Below, in pieces: positions 53,390 through 64,000 of a DNA stretch of 64,000 nt. The notes under the pieces were generated by a model. It was given only the letters and a program-made list of their open reading frames with translations. It searched no databases and was not told the DNA's origin. How positions within the stretch are numbered: position 1 is the first letter of the stretch; each line of letters starts with the position of its first letter. The translations under genes were made by a program, and so were the position numbers. Source of the DNA: Ichthyophis bannanicus (Eukaryota > Chordata > Amphibia > Gymnophiona > Ichthyophiidae); the NCBI GenBank assembly GCA_033557465.1, contig CM066051.1:105997026-106061025 (forward strand). Direction: 5' to 3'.

Positions 53390-54457
53390 AGCCGAGCCCT
53401 GAGAAGCAAACCCCCCAACTTGCTTTGTGCCTGCATTCTACCTCCTACAGAGGCGGGTAGCACCCCCTGAACTGATCACCAGTAGCCCAGTCGGGTGAAA
53501 CCCTGCAGTCTCTGCAATAGCCTCTAATCTGGGCTTTAGCCCCTCTTTTGTATTGTGTGTCTTACTTCCTTTTTTTTCCTCCAATATCTAAGCCACCCCA
53601 CAGAGGTGCCCAGACAGGGGGGGAATATGGTCGTGCAAAAACGAGGCCTCTAATGCCGCCAAAATCACCTGCACAGGAGAGGGAAGAAAGGAACCGCGGC
53701 TCCTAAAATGGCCGCCGGCTCTTTTCCCACGCGCGCACACGTGGCTGAGACAAGCACCCCCTAAGTACTGCAACGCTCACCCCTCGAAACAAAAGAAAGA
53801 GGAAATAAAAGGAAATAAAAGAAAGAAAATCAAAGAAACAAGCGCCCAGAACAGCAGCGCTACCACTCACGGGGCCTGTCCTGCTGCAGAGAGTCACACC
53901 GGCGTCGGAGCTCAGCCTGCCGCGGCTTCGGCTCCGACGCTGCTCACTGTCCAATTCTGCACCCGGAAACCTCGGGTACCCAGGACACTGTGACCAAGCC
54001 TGCCACCTGCTCCTCACCCCTATTATCGGGTTCGGGAGCAGGGAGGCTAACACCTCTACTTCTCCCCTTTGCTCGTTTAAACGATGGGGAAAATAGCACA
54101 GAGGGGGGGGGGGGGGAGGAAGGAGGGAGGGGGGGCCCAGGGAGCAGGATGGAGCCAAAACTGAACCTGCAAAACAAAGGAAAAGGAAAAAACTTTAAAC
54201 TCTGAAGAGAACAATATTGAAATTAAAGACCAAAATAAAACCCAATAGGAGCTATAAACCCCTAGCTCTGCTTATTTGTACTGAGCCCAGTCCCAGGCTC
54301 AGAATCTCCTCAGCTGCTTGGAGACTGAAGTACTGAAGATAGGGGGCAGTCCTTGCCTACTTATACCACTGTCAGTAAAGCGATGTCATTCAGTCTCCAA
54401 GGCTGCTGGAGGAGATTCTAAACTCTATGGTTACGGACTGGACTAGAGGGACGAAAA
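53390..54457 (-). promoter_or_regulatory. DIRS D leader and 5' terminal repeat
   Basis: It holds AAAATGGCCGCCGG (53705-53718, YY1-like), GC-rich sequence and a G-run at 54103-54115. The terminal repeat (about 54290-54457) can pair with 48525-48720. A promoter is expected here by analogy with other DIRS elements. Confidence 0.5.
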
Positions 54458-54788
54458 GGAACCTTCTTTTTGGGAACTACAAAGTATATGGAGTATCATC
54501 CATAACCTCGTTGGTCTTTCAGATCCTCCACCACTGCCTGCAACTCGAGAAGGCACCGTAGAGTGTCCCACATGGCCTTGAGTTTTCAAGGCGCCTTTGC
54601 AAGGGGAAATGATGAAAGCACCCTGCAGGGGCCAAGCAAATTCCAACACATAGCCCTCTCAGATAATCTCAAGTATCCACTGGTTGGTAGTGATCTTAGT
54701 CCAGGTGGCATAGAAGTCCCGCAGCCAACCACCCTCGGGAACTGACACCCCCCCGGACTGCCCTGGCAACACTGCATCTTTTTGGTAG
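54458..54788 (-). pseudogene. DIRS E reverse transcriptase, N-terminal part
   Basis: The - strand gives SVPEGGWLRDFYATWTKITT, then NQWILEII, and YSIYFVVPKKEGSF-like codons next to the DIRS D boundary. It is interrupted on the right by an L2. Confidence 0.75.
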
Positions 54789-56215
54789 TTGAGGCCGCAG
54801 AAGAGTAGAAACCCCTGTCCGTTCCTCAAAGAGCTTGTCCTCAAGAAAGAAACTATCCTCTCTGGTAGGGTGCAACGCTTACAACAGATAGGACTATGCA
54901 AGAATACCCTGAAGTGGTTTACATCATACTTGGAAGGGCGAACGCAACAAGTCAAATGTGACCAAAAGAAATCACTACAATTCCCTGTCACACAGGGAAT
55001 ATCTCAAGGCTCAGCCCTATCATCAATGCTCTTTAACATCTACACACAGCCCATATGCAACATCAAACACCACAAACTTCACTATCACATCTATGCTGAC
55101 AGTATTATGGTGTATGCTCCAATCAACCTACTAGCACTAGACACCACAACAATAACCTAATGCCTCAAAGACATGAATGACTGGCTCATAGCCAACAACT
55201 TAACGGTCAACTACGATAAAACTGAGGCAATGTTCGTCACCAGGAACCCCACCTTCATACCTCCACAAACTATCAGCATCCTAGACAAATGCATAGTAGT
55301 CAAAGTTGTTAAATATCTGGGCATCACACTAGACAGAGCTCTAAACCTGAAATCCCACATCACCAAAACCGCAAACAAGGCCTATCAACGATTGAAAACA
55401 ATCAGACAAATCAAACCAATGCTCCATCAGGACCACTTCCGCAGTGTGCCAAGCACTCATTACCCCACTGCTTGATTACGGAAACTCACTATATCAAGGC
55501 CTACCTCAGCACACACTCCGCCCACTACAAATGGTACAAAACACCACAGCACGCATCATTACAGACACACACTAAGGACTGAGCACATCACTCCCGTCCT
55601 ACAGCAACTGCACTGGCTCCCAATGGTGACAAGAGCTAAATACAAAACAATCATGATCATCTTCAAAGTCATTCACCATCTCTCAGCAGACGCACTCCAA
55701 AACATCATAACAAGGAACATCAGCAATAGACCAAGAAGAACCAATAACGACAACATGATCGGTATACCTGCAGGCTATCACAAAACCAAACAAACAACTT
55801 CAAAAAGAGCACCATCACTACTGGCATACACACTATGGAACTCCCTCCCAACGAGCCTGAGAGCATTAGATGACCTCACAGAATTCTGAAAAGACCTCAA
55901 AACATTTCTATTTATAGAAACATATGAGCATCCAGGCAACACCCCCATACCCAAACTGAAATACCACTTGCGCCACTAAGTACGCACCATCCTAGCCACA
56001 CACACAAGTTTATCATACCACGTTATTAAATACTTTTGTATTAAATGTTACCTTTAATTGTACTGTCTAATGCTGTTATGTAACTGTACTGTCCAAATGT
56101 TTACACGTACTCTGTTAAATGTAACCCTCCAATTATGATGTGATGTGGCGTGACCACCTTGATTGAAGGATAAGGTGGCATACAAATCTGTCTAAATAAA
56201 TAAATAAAAATGGAC
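54789..56215 (+). mobile_element. L2-type LINE fragment (RT to tail)
   Basis: GLCKNTLKWFTSYLEGRTQQ, QGISQGSALSSMLFNIYTQP, and a YADS box in place of YADD (55095-55106). Then ANNLTVNYDKTEAMFVTRNP, VKYLGITLDRALNLKSHITK, and LLAYTLWNSLPTSLRALDDL follow. It ends in a CAAATCTGTCTAAATAAAT-type tail. The changed catalytic Asp and frameshifts make it dead. It is inserted in DIRS E. Confidence 0.87.
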
Positions 56216-56481
56216 TGCCCGGAATCGCCGTAAATCCCTGGACTGACCCCTCCCCAGGGCCATGGATCGTGCCAGCCTTTGCTTATCCTCCAGAAACCAG
56301 CCACTTTTGGATTCTCCAAGGTCCTTCACCAACTTATCCAGATCCTCCCTAAACAGAAGCTTTTCCCTGAAGGGAGGCTTGCTCAAACTTGTCTTGGGGG
56401 AGACATCCGCCGGCCAGTTTTGTAACCAGAGGTAGCGGTGAGTGGCCACCGCAGAGGCCATACCCTTGGACAGGCCCCTAG

Positions 56482-56560
56482 TTTTTTATTTATTTATTTA
56501 ACAATCACTTATATACCGCACCTTCCCATGGATCAGGTGTGGTTTACAAAGAACAAGTTA
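56482..56560 (-). mobile_element. L2 tail fragment in DIRS E gag
   Basis: TTATTTATTTATTTAACAAT and CTTATATACCGCACCTTCC, the reversed L2 tail motif. Confidence 0.75.
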
Positions 56561-57045
56561 ATGAGATCATAAAAGACGTCCACCAAGTACGCATCTCCGG
56601 ACGGGAGTCTCCCACACTATCCAATACTGCCTGTACCCAGCGCCTCCAGAATGTCCCACTCATCCTGAACCATTTGCTTAACTATGCGATGCAGTAGGAA
56701 AACTGCCTGTATCTTTCTAACAGCCTGAAACAAAGGATCCTCCAATGGCTTGTCTTCGGTCGTGGTACTCCACCCCATGTTAAGGGCTTTTGCATAGTGT
56801 GCGATTAGCTCCCCCAGCTCCTCCTTGCGAAAAAGTGGAACTCTTCCCCTTGAGGAATTTCACCTTCGAGCTCCACAGGTTCTGTGTTTGTCTGCTTCAC
56901 CATCTGGGTTGTCCAGCTCCCCAGACTGGTCAGGCCCCACATATTCCCGGGGTCACTACTCACTGGCTGCTAAAGCTGGGTTCCCCATCCACCCTCGCTG
57001 CAGAGGGGGATTCCGCCTAACCTTGCCTCCTAGCTTGCTTGCTCC

Positions 57046-57126
57046 TGGAAGCTCCTTGGACCATCTTCCCCCTGGAAGCTCCTTGGACCATCTTCCCCCT
57101 GGAAGCTCCTTGGACCATCTTCCCCC
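57046..57126. repeat. Three tandem 27-bp units
   Basis: GGAAGCTCCTTGGACCATCT followed by TCCCCCT, three near-identical copies in frame with the gag (reverse peptide GEDGPRSFQ). Confidence 0.92.
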
Positions 57127-57717
57127 TGCTGCTTCAGACAAAAAGCCCTGTGCATAAGGAGGACAAAAGTGGATGACAAACCCCCTGGGAGTATGTCAGC
57201 TGATGAATCCTTGAAAGTGGCGGGCTTTGGGGATTCAGGGGCCTTCCCCCTAGACTCCTTCGGCAGCGAAGCAGGGCCATTCCCATCTCCTTGACTCTGA
57301 GTGGGTGCTCCACCAGCTGCAGGGGAAGTGTGGTCTCCCCTCCCCCCCTTGAGGCCACTTGAAACCTGGTCCACCCTCTCTTCCAACAGGACCTCTTCCA
57401 CGGACCTTGACTCTGCCTCGCAGCCACAAAGCAGGTGGGTTTGGGGGATATAATAGCAGAAACTCCAGCTGCTGTGCTCCCCGCTTCCCCAAGCTGGTAT
57501 TATGGCCAACACACCCGTGGCCTGAAATCAGCCTTAAGCATGCTTCAATGTCCCATTCTCTTTTTCTAAATAATGTTATGCTAAAAGAAATATCCTCTCA
57601 CTTGGTTTGCAGCTTGTCGTGCTGTGAGGGCTTGCGTGCATCAGTGATGCTGAGAGCTAAACTATCGGTAGTTTAACTACTGGCAGGGTCTCCCAAGATG
57701 GACAGGTCTCAGCTGAG

Positions 57718-58729
57718 GTGCCAGACGAAGACAAACCACCCATCTGGGCAGCAGCAGAATGGGATAGTGTTGACGGCGGAGGATCACATTTCTGTGACAA
57801 CGGCAACACCACCAAACTTAAACTGCGCGGAAGGAAGGCCCGGCAATCTACTTCTGTATCTTGCCATGAAAACCCAATGGATAGTTACAACAAAACAAAT
57901 TGTGCTATGGTGCTGGAAGATGAGACTCCCAGGTCGGAAGGCACTCAACTAGCTACTGGGGAAGAGCTGAAGACTTTTCAGAGTAAAGCCAGCATTTATG
58001 ATGTGGTTGGATCAAAGCCCTTGGGAAGTCTGACTGCTGATGTAGCTGCGCATGAAATGAGAGTCAGAAGCTGTAAAGATGTCTTACACATTGGAACATG
58101 GAACGTACGAAGCATGAACCCAAGGGAAGTTGGAGGTGGTCAAGAATGAAATGGAACGTGTACAACTTGATCTGTTGGGTGTCAGCGAACTGAAATGGAC
58201 TGGCATCGGGCACTTTGCATCAGATGATCACATGGTCTACTATGCTGGAAATGAAAGACAAAGAAGAAATGGTGTTGCATTTATAATAAAGAAGAAACTT
58301 GCAAGAACTGTAATGAAATACAATGCAGTCAGCGAACGCTTAATCTCTATTCGTCTACGAGGATTGCCTATCAACACAACTATAATTCAAGTATATGCCC
58401 CAACAACAGCTGCAGAAGAGAATGAAATTGAAGAGTTCTATGAACAAGTACAAGCTGAAATTGACAGAACATGCAAACAGGATATCCTGATAGTCATGGG
58501 TGACTGGAACGCAAAAGTTGGCAACAAAGCAGAAGGCAAAGTAGTTGGAAAATATGGACTTGGCAACAGAAATGAAGCTGGAGAAAGATTGATAGAATTC
58601 TGCAAGACCAATGATCTATTCATCTCAAACACCTTCTTCCAGCAACACAAGCGGCGACTGTACACATGGACTTCACCCAATGGATTGTATAAAAATCAAA
58701 TTGACTACATCTGTGGAAGTCAACGATGA
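57718..58729 (+). pseudogene. BovB-type ORF, N-terminal part and endonuclease
   Basis: An N-terminal stretch without known domain leads into the endonuclease: HIGTWNVRSM, then LDLLGVSELKWTGIGHFAS, RNGVAFIIKKKLARTVMKY, IQVYAPTTAAEENEIEEFYE, ILIVMGDWNAKVGNKAEGK and QHKRRLYTWTSPNGLYKNQI. These boxes contain the catalytic Asn, Glu, Asp/Asn and His positions of apurinic-type endonucleases. A frameshift near 58125 and a TGA at 58727-58729 (Trp in relatives) break it. Confidence 0.9.
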
Positions 58730-58739
58730 AAAAGCTCTG

Positions 58740-59651
58740 TAACATCAACAAAGACAAAACCTGGAGCTGACTGTGGTACAGATCATCAACTACTAGTATG
58801 CAAACTCAAGCTAAAGTTGAAAAAGAGCAAACCACTCATGAATGCAGCAAAATATGACCTTGAGAATATACCACTGGAATTTAAAGACTGCCTGCAAAAT
58901 CGATTTGCTGCTTTAGATACAAATGACAGAGCTCCGGAAGAGTTGTGGAATGACATCAAGAAGGTTGTGCTGGAAGAAAGCGAGAAGTCTCTACAAAAGG
59001 TGAAAAAGCAAAAACGGCCAAAATGGATGACGGAAGAAACTCTGAAAATTGCCCAGAAACGCAGAGAAGCTAAAGCTAAAGGAGAAAGAAAGACAATCGC
59101 AGAACTCAACAGAGATTTCCAACGTGCAGCAAGACAGGACAAGGAAAAGTACTACGACGACACTTGCAAGGAAATAGAAGCAGAAACTATTAGAGGAAGA
59201 ACAAGATCGGCTTTCCTAAAGCTGCGAGAGTTAAAGAAAAAGTTCCAGCCTCGAATTGGAATGTTACAAGATGCTCAAGGTTCTATGTTGAATGATGCTG
59301 AGAAGATCAAGAAAAGGTGGAAGGAATATACAGAGTTTTTATATGATAAAGATCAAGTGGACCAACAGCCGTTTCAACCTATACCTTATGATCAGGAACC
59401 ATTGGTGATGAAAGAAGAAGTTGAAGCAGCATTGAAAGCCTTATCAAAGAACAAAGCACCAGGCATTGATAGCATTCCCATAGAAGTATTGCAGCAATCT
59501 GATGCAGCTGTTACCGTACTTACAAGGCTCTGCCAAGAAATATGGAAGACATCATGGCCAACTGACTGGAAAAGATCTGTGTTTATACCAATACTAAAGA
59601 AAGGTGATCCAACTGACTGTGGAAATTATCGCACAATCGCTCTGATCCCAC
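58740..59651 (+). pseudogene. BovB-type ORF, linker and RT start
   Basis: LKKSKPLMNAAKYDLENIPL, a Lys/Glu-rich helical linker, then KNKAPGIDSIPIEVLQQSDA and PTDWKRSVFIPILKKGDPTD, NYRTIALIPH: the first RT blocks. The frame ends in the inserted L2 tail at 59652. Confidence 0.9.
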
Positions 59652-59904
59652 ATTTATTTATTTATTTTATTTATTTAACACTTCTTTTATACCGCGCTAT
59701 TACAATCAGTGCGGTGTACATTGAACAAGAACATACTACAATGTATACAAGTAACATTGAGTTTTACATTGAACAGGGAACTTCAACAATAGGACAACCG
59801 GGGAAACTATGTACAGAATAACTTAATGATATATACAGTAATATAAAATTCGTTTGGATGTTGCAAAGTGGTTCACTAATAGGACTAGAGAGAAGGTTGA
59901 CCAA

Positions 59905-60708
59905 CTAGCCCTTTTCGGGTTGTATTGAGGTGCTAGTTTTGTTAATGTCTAGGTTGACTTCCGGGTAGCATTTTGTGAACAAGTGGTATTTCAATGCTTT
60001 TCTGAATAGGATTAGGTTTTTGATAGCACGGATTTCGTGAGGTAGCGCATTCCAGTTTAGAGGTGCAAATAAGGAGAAGGCCCTGTTGGAGGTGGTCTTA
60101 GTGCACTTCGTTATTATTTTTGGGACAATTAAGGTGTTCATTGATGTGGTTCTCCTTTTTCTGTTTTCCAGGGTGCTATGGATAAGCTTGCTGATTGGCG
60201 TAGGGGGGCAGTTATTTAGTGCCTTGAAAGTAAGGACTAAAGACTTATACTGGATTCTGGCATGTAATGGTAACCAATGCAGTTCTTTCATGATGGGTGT
60301 TATATGGTCAGATCTTGATGAGCCGGAGAGGACTCTGGCGGCTGTATTCATGGCTAGGCGGAGCGGATTTAAAGTTGATTGAGGGAGGCCATGAAGGATG
60401 ATGTTGGCAAAATCCAGGTGTGGGAGGACTAATGCCTGGAAGGTTGTTCGGAAGTCTGTGGGATCTAGTAGGGAGCGGAGGTGACGTAGCGATTTGATCT
60501 TATAATATATAGTTTTTGTGATGTTCTTGACATGCGTTGTCATGTCCAAGTGCTGATCTAATGTGATGCCGAGGTAACGGATGGTAGCTTTTGATTTCAA
60601 CTCTATGTTGTTGACGAGTAGTGATGGAGGAGGTATGAACTTACGGTTCCTTGTGACAAAAAGAACGTCAGTTTTGTTGTGGTTAATCCGAAGGTTTTGT
60701 GATAGCAA
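59905..60708 (-). pseudogene. L2 ORF2, C-terminal part
   Basis: It starts LRINHNKTDVLFVTRN, followed by IRYLGITLDQHLDMTTHVKN, RLAMNTAARVLSGSSRSDHI, MKELHWLPLHARIQYKSLVL and NRAFSLFAPLNWNALPHEIR, and ends at a stop at 59905. It is open for 267 codons. Confidence 0.88.
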
Positions 60709-62009
60709 CCATTCGGCTCAGCTTCAAAACAGTTGATTATTGGGGAGAATACTGGATGTTCAATTGTGAACGGCATATATAGGAGGATGTCATCTGCGTA
60801 AGCGAGACATTGTACATTAAAGGATCTGATCAAGTCACATATCGGCTGCATGTAGATGTTAAACATTAGTGCCGATAAGGACGATCCTTGGGGTACTCCC
60901 TGTGATTGCAGGAATGGTTCTGAGGAAGCGTGACCTGTTTTTACTTGTTGCCACCTGTTAGATAGGTATGATTTACACCACTCGAGTGCTGTGCTTTGAA
61001 TCCCCTTATCTTTCAAGCATTGTAGGAGTATGTCATGACTCACAGAGTCGAAAGCGGCGGATATGTCCAGGAAGATGAGGACGAACCCCTGTTGTATGTT
61101 ATTTATTCCTGTTACCAGAACATTGAATAGGGTTGTAAGGACTGTGTCAACTCCATGTGCTTCCCTGAAGCCATGTTGAGATGGATCTAGTGGTGCTTCA
61201 GTGTCAATATGATGTTGGATTTGTTGTTGGGCGGCCTTCTCAATGATTTTTGCGAGCTGTGGTATGCTCGAGATAGGCCTGAAGGAATCAACCTTGGATG
61301 GGTCCAGTCTATTATTCTTCAGTAGGGGCTTGATGGAAGTGTGTTTTAGACTCTGCGGGAATGAACCTGTTGAGAAAGACTGGTTCAGTATTTTGCTCAA
61401 TATTTGACTGAGGTCATGTCGCATGTCCTTGATCCAGCTGGCAGGGCATGGGTCATTAGGAGCTGTACTGGGGTTGATTGAGGCGATAATGTTCACAACC
61501 TCTCTATTTGATACAGTGGAGAAGTTGTGTAGTGGCATTGCATGGGATGCCTTAGGTGAAGTGGAGGCGTTATTGACATTTATGTCTGTGTTGGTTTTAA
61601 TCATCTTTGATTGCAGGTAGTTTGCGTAGTCCTGCGGCTGAGGCATAGGGGGTTGAGCTGAGACCGGTTCACCTGTTATGGACTTTACTATGCTGAACAA
61701 TGCGTGTGGTTTGTTGATGGAGCGTTTTATTAAACCTGTGTGGTAGGTTTTCCTGCTCTGTGATATCTTTTCTCGGTGGGTAGTTAGGTATGAGCTGTAT
61801 GCTACCAGCGCCTCAGGAGAGTGAGTTCGTCGCCACTGTCGCTCATGTTTGCGTAGATGGTGGAGAGATGTCCGAAGGTCTGTGGAGAACCATGGAGTAT
61901 GTTCACGTTTTCGAATTCTCTTTTCGGTGAGTGATGGGCAGGAGGCAGCTCTCAGGTTTTCATCCCATTTGGATATGAGATCATCTAAGTCCATGGTTGT
62001 GTTGGCCAT
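60603..62009 (-). pseudogene. L2 ORF2, linker and reverse transcriptase
   Basis: 468 open codons: REHTPWFSTDLRTSLHHLRK, NPSTAPNDPCPASWIKD, SFSTGSFPQSLKHTSIKPLL, FRPISSIPQLAKIIEKAAQQ, FLDISAAFDSVSHDILLQCL, SQGVPQGSSLSALMFNIYMQ and the catalytic LAYADDILLYMPF (about 60790-60830). A frameshift near 60715 separates it from the C-terminus at 59905-60708. This RT domain is the most nearly intact LINE RT in the window. Confidence 0.88.
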
Positions 62010-62401
62010 GAGGGGTCTGAGATTCTCTAGGACTATGCTCTGGTTGAGTGGTCTAAAGCGGGTTGTGTGGGATCCAGAGGTGTTAGAAGACTTTCGGCTT
62101 TTGTGGGATGTATTAATGGGTATATTGAAACTGAGAAGACTGTGGTCAGACCAGGGTACTGGTATTACAGATAGTGCAAGAGTTAGGGGTATTGTGGAGG
62201 TGGAGATAGGTGCGAAAATGAGGTCTAGTTTGCCACCTTTAGTGTGGGTGGGGGAATCGACATGCTGTTTGTAACCTAGGTCCTCCAGGGTGTCAAGGAA
62301 TGCTGCTGAGTGGCTGTCTTGAAGAGATGGGAGATTGAAGTCACCGATTAGCCAACTTGGTGAGCGTGAGGTGGATGTGGTACATGCCTGCTCAATTATA
62401 G

Positions 62402-63659
62402 TTGGAAGATGCCAGCAAGATTCTACTGAAGATTATTCAAAAGAGACTACAGCCATACCTAGAACAAGAACTACCTGAAGTGCAAGCAGGGTTCAGGAAA
62501 GGGCGAGGAACGAGAGACATCATTGCGGATGTGAGATGGATCCTTGAAAAGACTAAAGAATACCAAAAGGATATCTATTTGTGCTTTATCGACTATAGCA
62601 AGGCTTTTGACTGTGTAAACCATGAGAAACTCTGGGCCACATTAAGAAGCATGGGTATACCAGAACACCTGATCGTTCTCTTGCGCAATCTGTACATTGA
62701 TCAAGAAACAACAGTTCGAACGGAACAAGGAGAAACAGAATGGTTTAAAATAAGCAAAGGTGTAAGACAAGGCTGCATACTTTCCCCCTACCTGTTTAAT
62801 TTATATGCAGAACAAATCATCAGAGAAGCAGGACTGTATGAAGACAACAGGGGTGTGAAGATTGGTGGAAGACTCAACAACCTTCGCTATGCTGATGATA
62901 CCACATTACTGGCTGAAAGTGAAGATGATCTGAAACATTTGCTTCTCACAATCAAAAAACAGTCTCAAAATGGGCCTGCACCTTAATGTAAAGAAGACAA
63001 AGATCATGACAACTGGCATAATCAACAGGTTCATCGTTGAAGGAGAAGAAATTGAAATCGTGAACAACTTTAACCTACTTGGATCAACTATCAATAAAGA
63101 AGCAACAAGCAGTCAAGAAATCAGACGACGCATTGCTCTTGGCAGAATGGCTATGAAAGACCTAGATAAGATTCTCAAGAGCAGAGATGTCTCTCTCCAT
63201 ACAAAGATTCGACTTGTTCAAGCCATGGTATTTTCAATAACATCATATGGATGTGAAAGCTGGACAGTGAAAAAGACAGACAGGAAGAAAATTGATGCCT
63301 TTGAATTATGGTGCTGGCGGCGAATACTGTGTATACCATGGACTGCCCGAAGAACAAACCAGTCGGTACTAGAGGAGATCAAACCTAAACTTTCTTTAGA
63401 AGCTCAGATGACAAGACTTCGACTTTCATACTTTGGACACATCATGCGAAGAGAGAGATCATTAGAGAAAGACATCATGCTTGGCAAGATAGAAGGTCAA
63501 CGCAAAAGAGGAAGGCCAGCAATGAGATGGATTGCTACAATAACAGCAGCTACGGGTACCAGTCTGTCAACAATGAGCCGCCTGACTGAAGACCGAACAC
63601 AATTTAGGATAGCTATCCAGAGGGTCGCCATGAGTCGACTCCGACTCGACGGCACTTAA
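62402..63659 (+). pseudogene. BovB-type ORF, RT core and C-terminus
   Basis: The RT resumes with QAGFRKGRGTRDIIADVRWI, then CFIDYSKAFDCVNHEKLWAT, SKGVRQGCILSPYLFNLYAE, and the catalytic LRYADDTTLLAESEDDLKHL (about 62880-62940). A frameshift near 62970 is followed by MGLHLNVKKTKIMTTG, TSYGCESWTVKKTDRKKIDA, LWCWRRILCIPWTARRTNQS and GHIMRRERSLEKDIMLGKIE, ending at TAA 63657-63659 with SRLRLDGT. This C-terminal domain is typical of RTE/BovB elements. Confidence 0.92.
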
Positions 63660-63679
63660 CAACAACAAAAGAAATATCC

Positions 63680-64000
63680 ATTCAAAGCCAACCCTGCATT
63701 AAATAAAAAACCCGATGGAAGGGCCTGCAGAAAAATAATAAAACGTAAAGGAAGGAAAACCGGGGCATCCGACCTGTCCCCCGAGTTCTCCTCCCTCCCC
63801 ATAAGGAAGGGGTGACACAGCAAATAGTGGTGGTTCCCACACAAGATGAGAAAACCCACCCTCAGCCGTGCCATCCCGTCAGCTCCTGTGGCCTCACAAA
63901 TGTTGCCACTCACCGGAGATACTGCCTTTTCCTTCTGCCTGAGCAGGCAAAGCCCTCTGCTTGCAGCAGTGATCTGATGCGGAGAGCCTCCCAAATCACT
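63680..64000 (-). other. Probable DIRS E leader, right of the BovB-type LINE
   Basis: By position it continues the DIRS E 5' part after the LINE insertion. It is G+C-moderate with no recognisable coding motif or terminal repeat before the window ends. Confidence 0.4.

Larger units (their letters stand above)
48498..54457 (-). mobile_element. Complete DIRS retrotransposon D (family 3, 5.96 kb)
   Basis: The internal complementary region at 48957-49046 joins AAGTCTAATTTACTTTTCC to TTTTCGTCCCTCTAGTCC. These are the reverse complements of the left end (GGAAAAGTAAATTTGACTT) and right end (GGACTAGAGGGACGAAAA), fixing both boundaries. It lies inside the RT of DIRS E, whose sequence is continuous across the insertion (GGGCTGGAA then GGAACC) with no duplication. 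Order on the - strand is terminal repeat, leader, gag fused to RT in one frame, RNase H, recombinase, complementary region, terminal repeat. Confidence 0.95.
56216..57582 (-). pseudogene. DIRS E gag remnant
   Basis: ATHRYLWLQNWPADVSPKTS and KLLFREDLDKLVKDLGESKS (56300-56450) match the DIRS D gag (RWYLWLCNWSADSSSKARRG, LLFGEDLEKLV). FRKEELGELIAHYAKALNMG (about 56770-56840) matches its middle. The N-terminal half (56850-57510) is low-complexity with a three-copy 27-bp repeat. An L2 tail (56482-56560) interrupts it, and the BovB-type LINE follows at 57583. Confidence 0.8.
59652..62401 (-). mobile_element. L2-type LINE inserted in the BovB-type element
   Basis: Starting at 62401 on the - strand it carries part of the endonuclease, then a long RT frame and the family tail with CTTATATACCGCGCTATTAC and (TTTA)n at 59652. 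The BovB-type sequence joins across it as ALIPH then ASKILLKIIQKRLQPYL. No clear target duplication was seen. It is the longest L2 copy in the window and 5' truncated. Confidence 0.9.
57596..63666 (+). mobile_element. Full-length RTE/BovB-type LINE, split by an L2
   Basis: It is flanked by the 13-bp duplication AAAAGAAATATCC (57583-57595 and 63667-63679). Excluding the nested L2 (59652-62401) its length is about 3.3 kb, right for a full RTE element. It has a 5' region, endonuclease, RT, a C-terminal domain, and a short ACAACA-type tail directly before the duplication. It is inserted in the gag/leader region of DIRS E. The coding frame has at least four small lesions besides the L2. Confidence 0.92.

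Noticed and set aside
57718..58149. A host gene at the start of the BovB-type LINE
   Set aside because: The frame leads straight into the LINE endonuclease motif HIGTWNVRSM and lies inside the target-site duplication.

Overview
This is a vertebrate nuclear window of about 64 kb made almost entirely of nested transposable elements, with two small pieces of host protein-coding genes near its left end. The host genes are the last two coding exons of an adenylate-kinase (AK1-type) gene on the + strand (8508-8914) and two C-terminal exons of KHSRP/FUBP2 on the - strand (12247-10799). All other coding-looking sequence is retroelement-derived and most of it is broken. The abundance of DIRS tyrosine-recombinase retrotransposons, together with CR1, L2-type, L1-type and RTE/BovB-type LINEs, hAT DNA transposons and a tRNA-derived SINE, fits a repeat-rich non-mammalian tetrapod. 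A caecilian amphibian is my best guess, inferred from repeat style and not proven.

Layout. 1-4270: DIRS element A (-), cut by the window start and abutting CR1 DNA. 4271-6770: CR1 (+) split by an L2 3' fragment. 6770-12300: host region (AK end, intergenic, KHSRP end). 12300-16430: L2 (-), a broken DIRS (-) with hAT-like and DIRS-terminus insertions, and a CR1 tail. 16430-19200: L2 (+) 5' half with a small signal-peptide-like ORF, split by an L2 tail that itself holds a 1.25-kb hAT with a 326-bp palindrome. 19200-22576: DIRS C (+), 5' truncated. 22577-32350: one L1 (-), split by the complete DIRS B (+, 26136-31909) and L2 tails. 32400-35300: a fold-back element and a CR1 (-) carrying an odd 252-bp insertion. 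35444-41938: decayed DIRS F (-). 41939-63994: DIRS E (-), broken up by a 5.1-kb hAT (42956-48046), the complete DIRS D (-, 48498-54457), an L2 (+) and a full-length BovB-type LINE (57596-63666) that itself holds an L2 (-).

How the parts relate. Because KHSRP is on the - strand and no KH-domain exon is seen to the right of 12247, the TE pile from 12.3 kb to the window end probably sits in one greatly enlarged KHSRP intron or its upstream region. The nesting gives a relative history. Old CR1, L1 and DIRS E/G copies are the floor; DIRS A, B and D, BovB and the hATs landed in them; L2 copies and the palindromic hATs are among the youngest layers. DIRS ends are defined exactly by internal complementary regions that copy both termini. 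All DIRS families here carry outward-facing 5' splice-site consensus sequences at their ends, and family 1 has YY1/NRF1-like promoter motifs in its terminal repeats.
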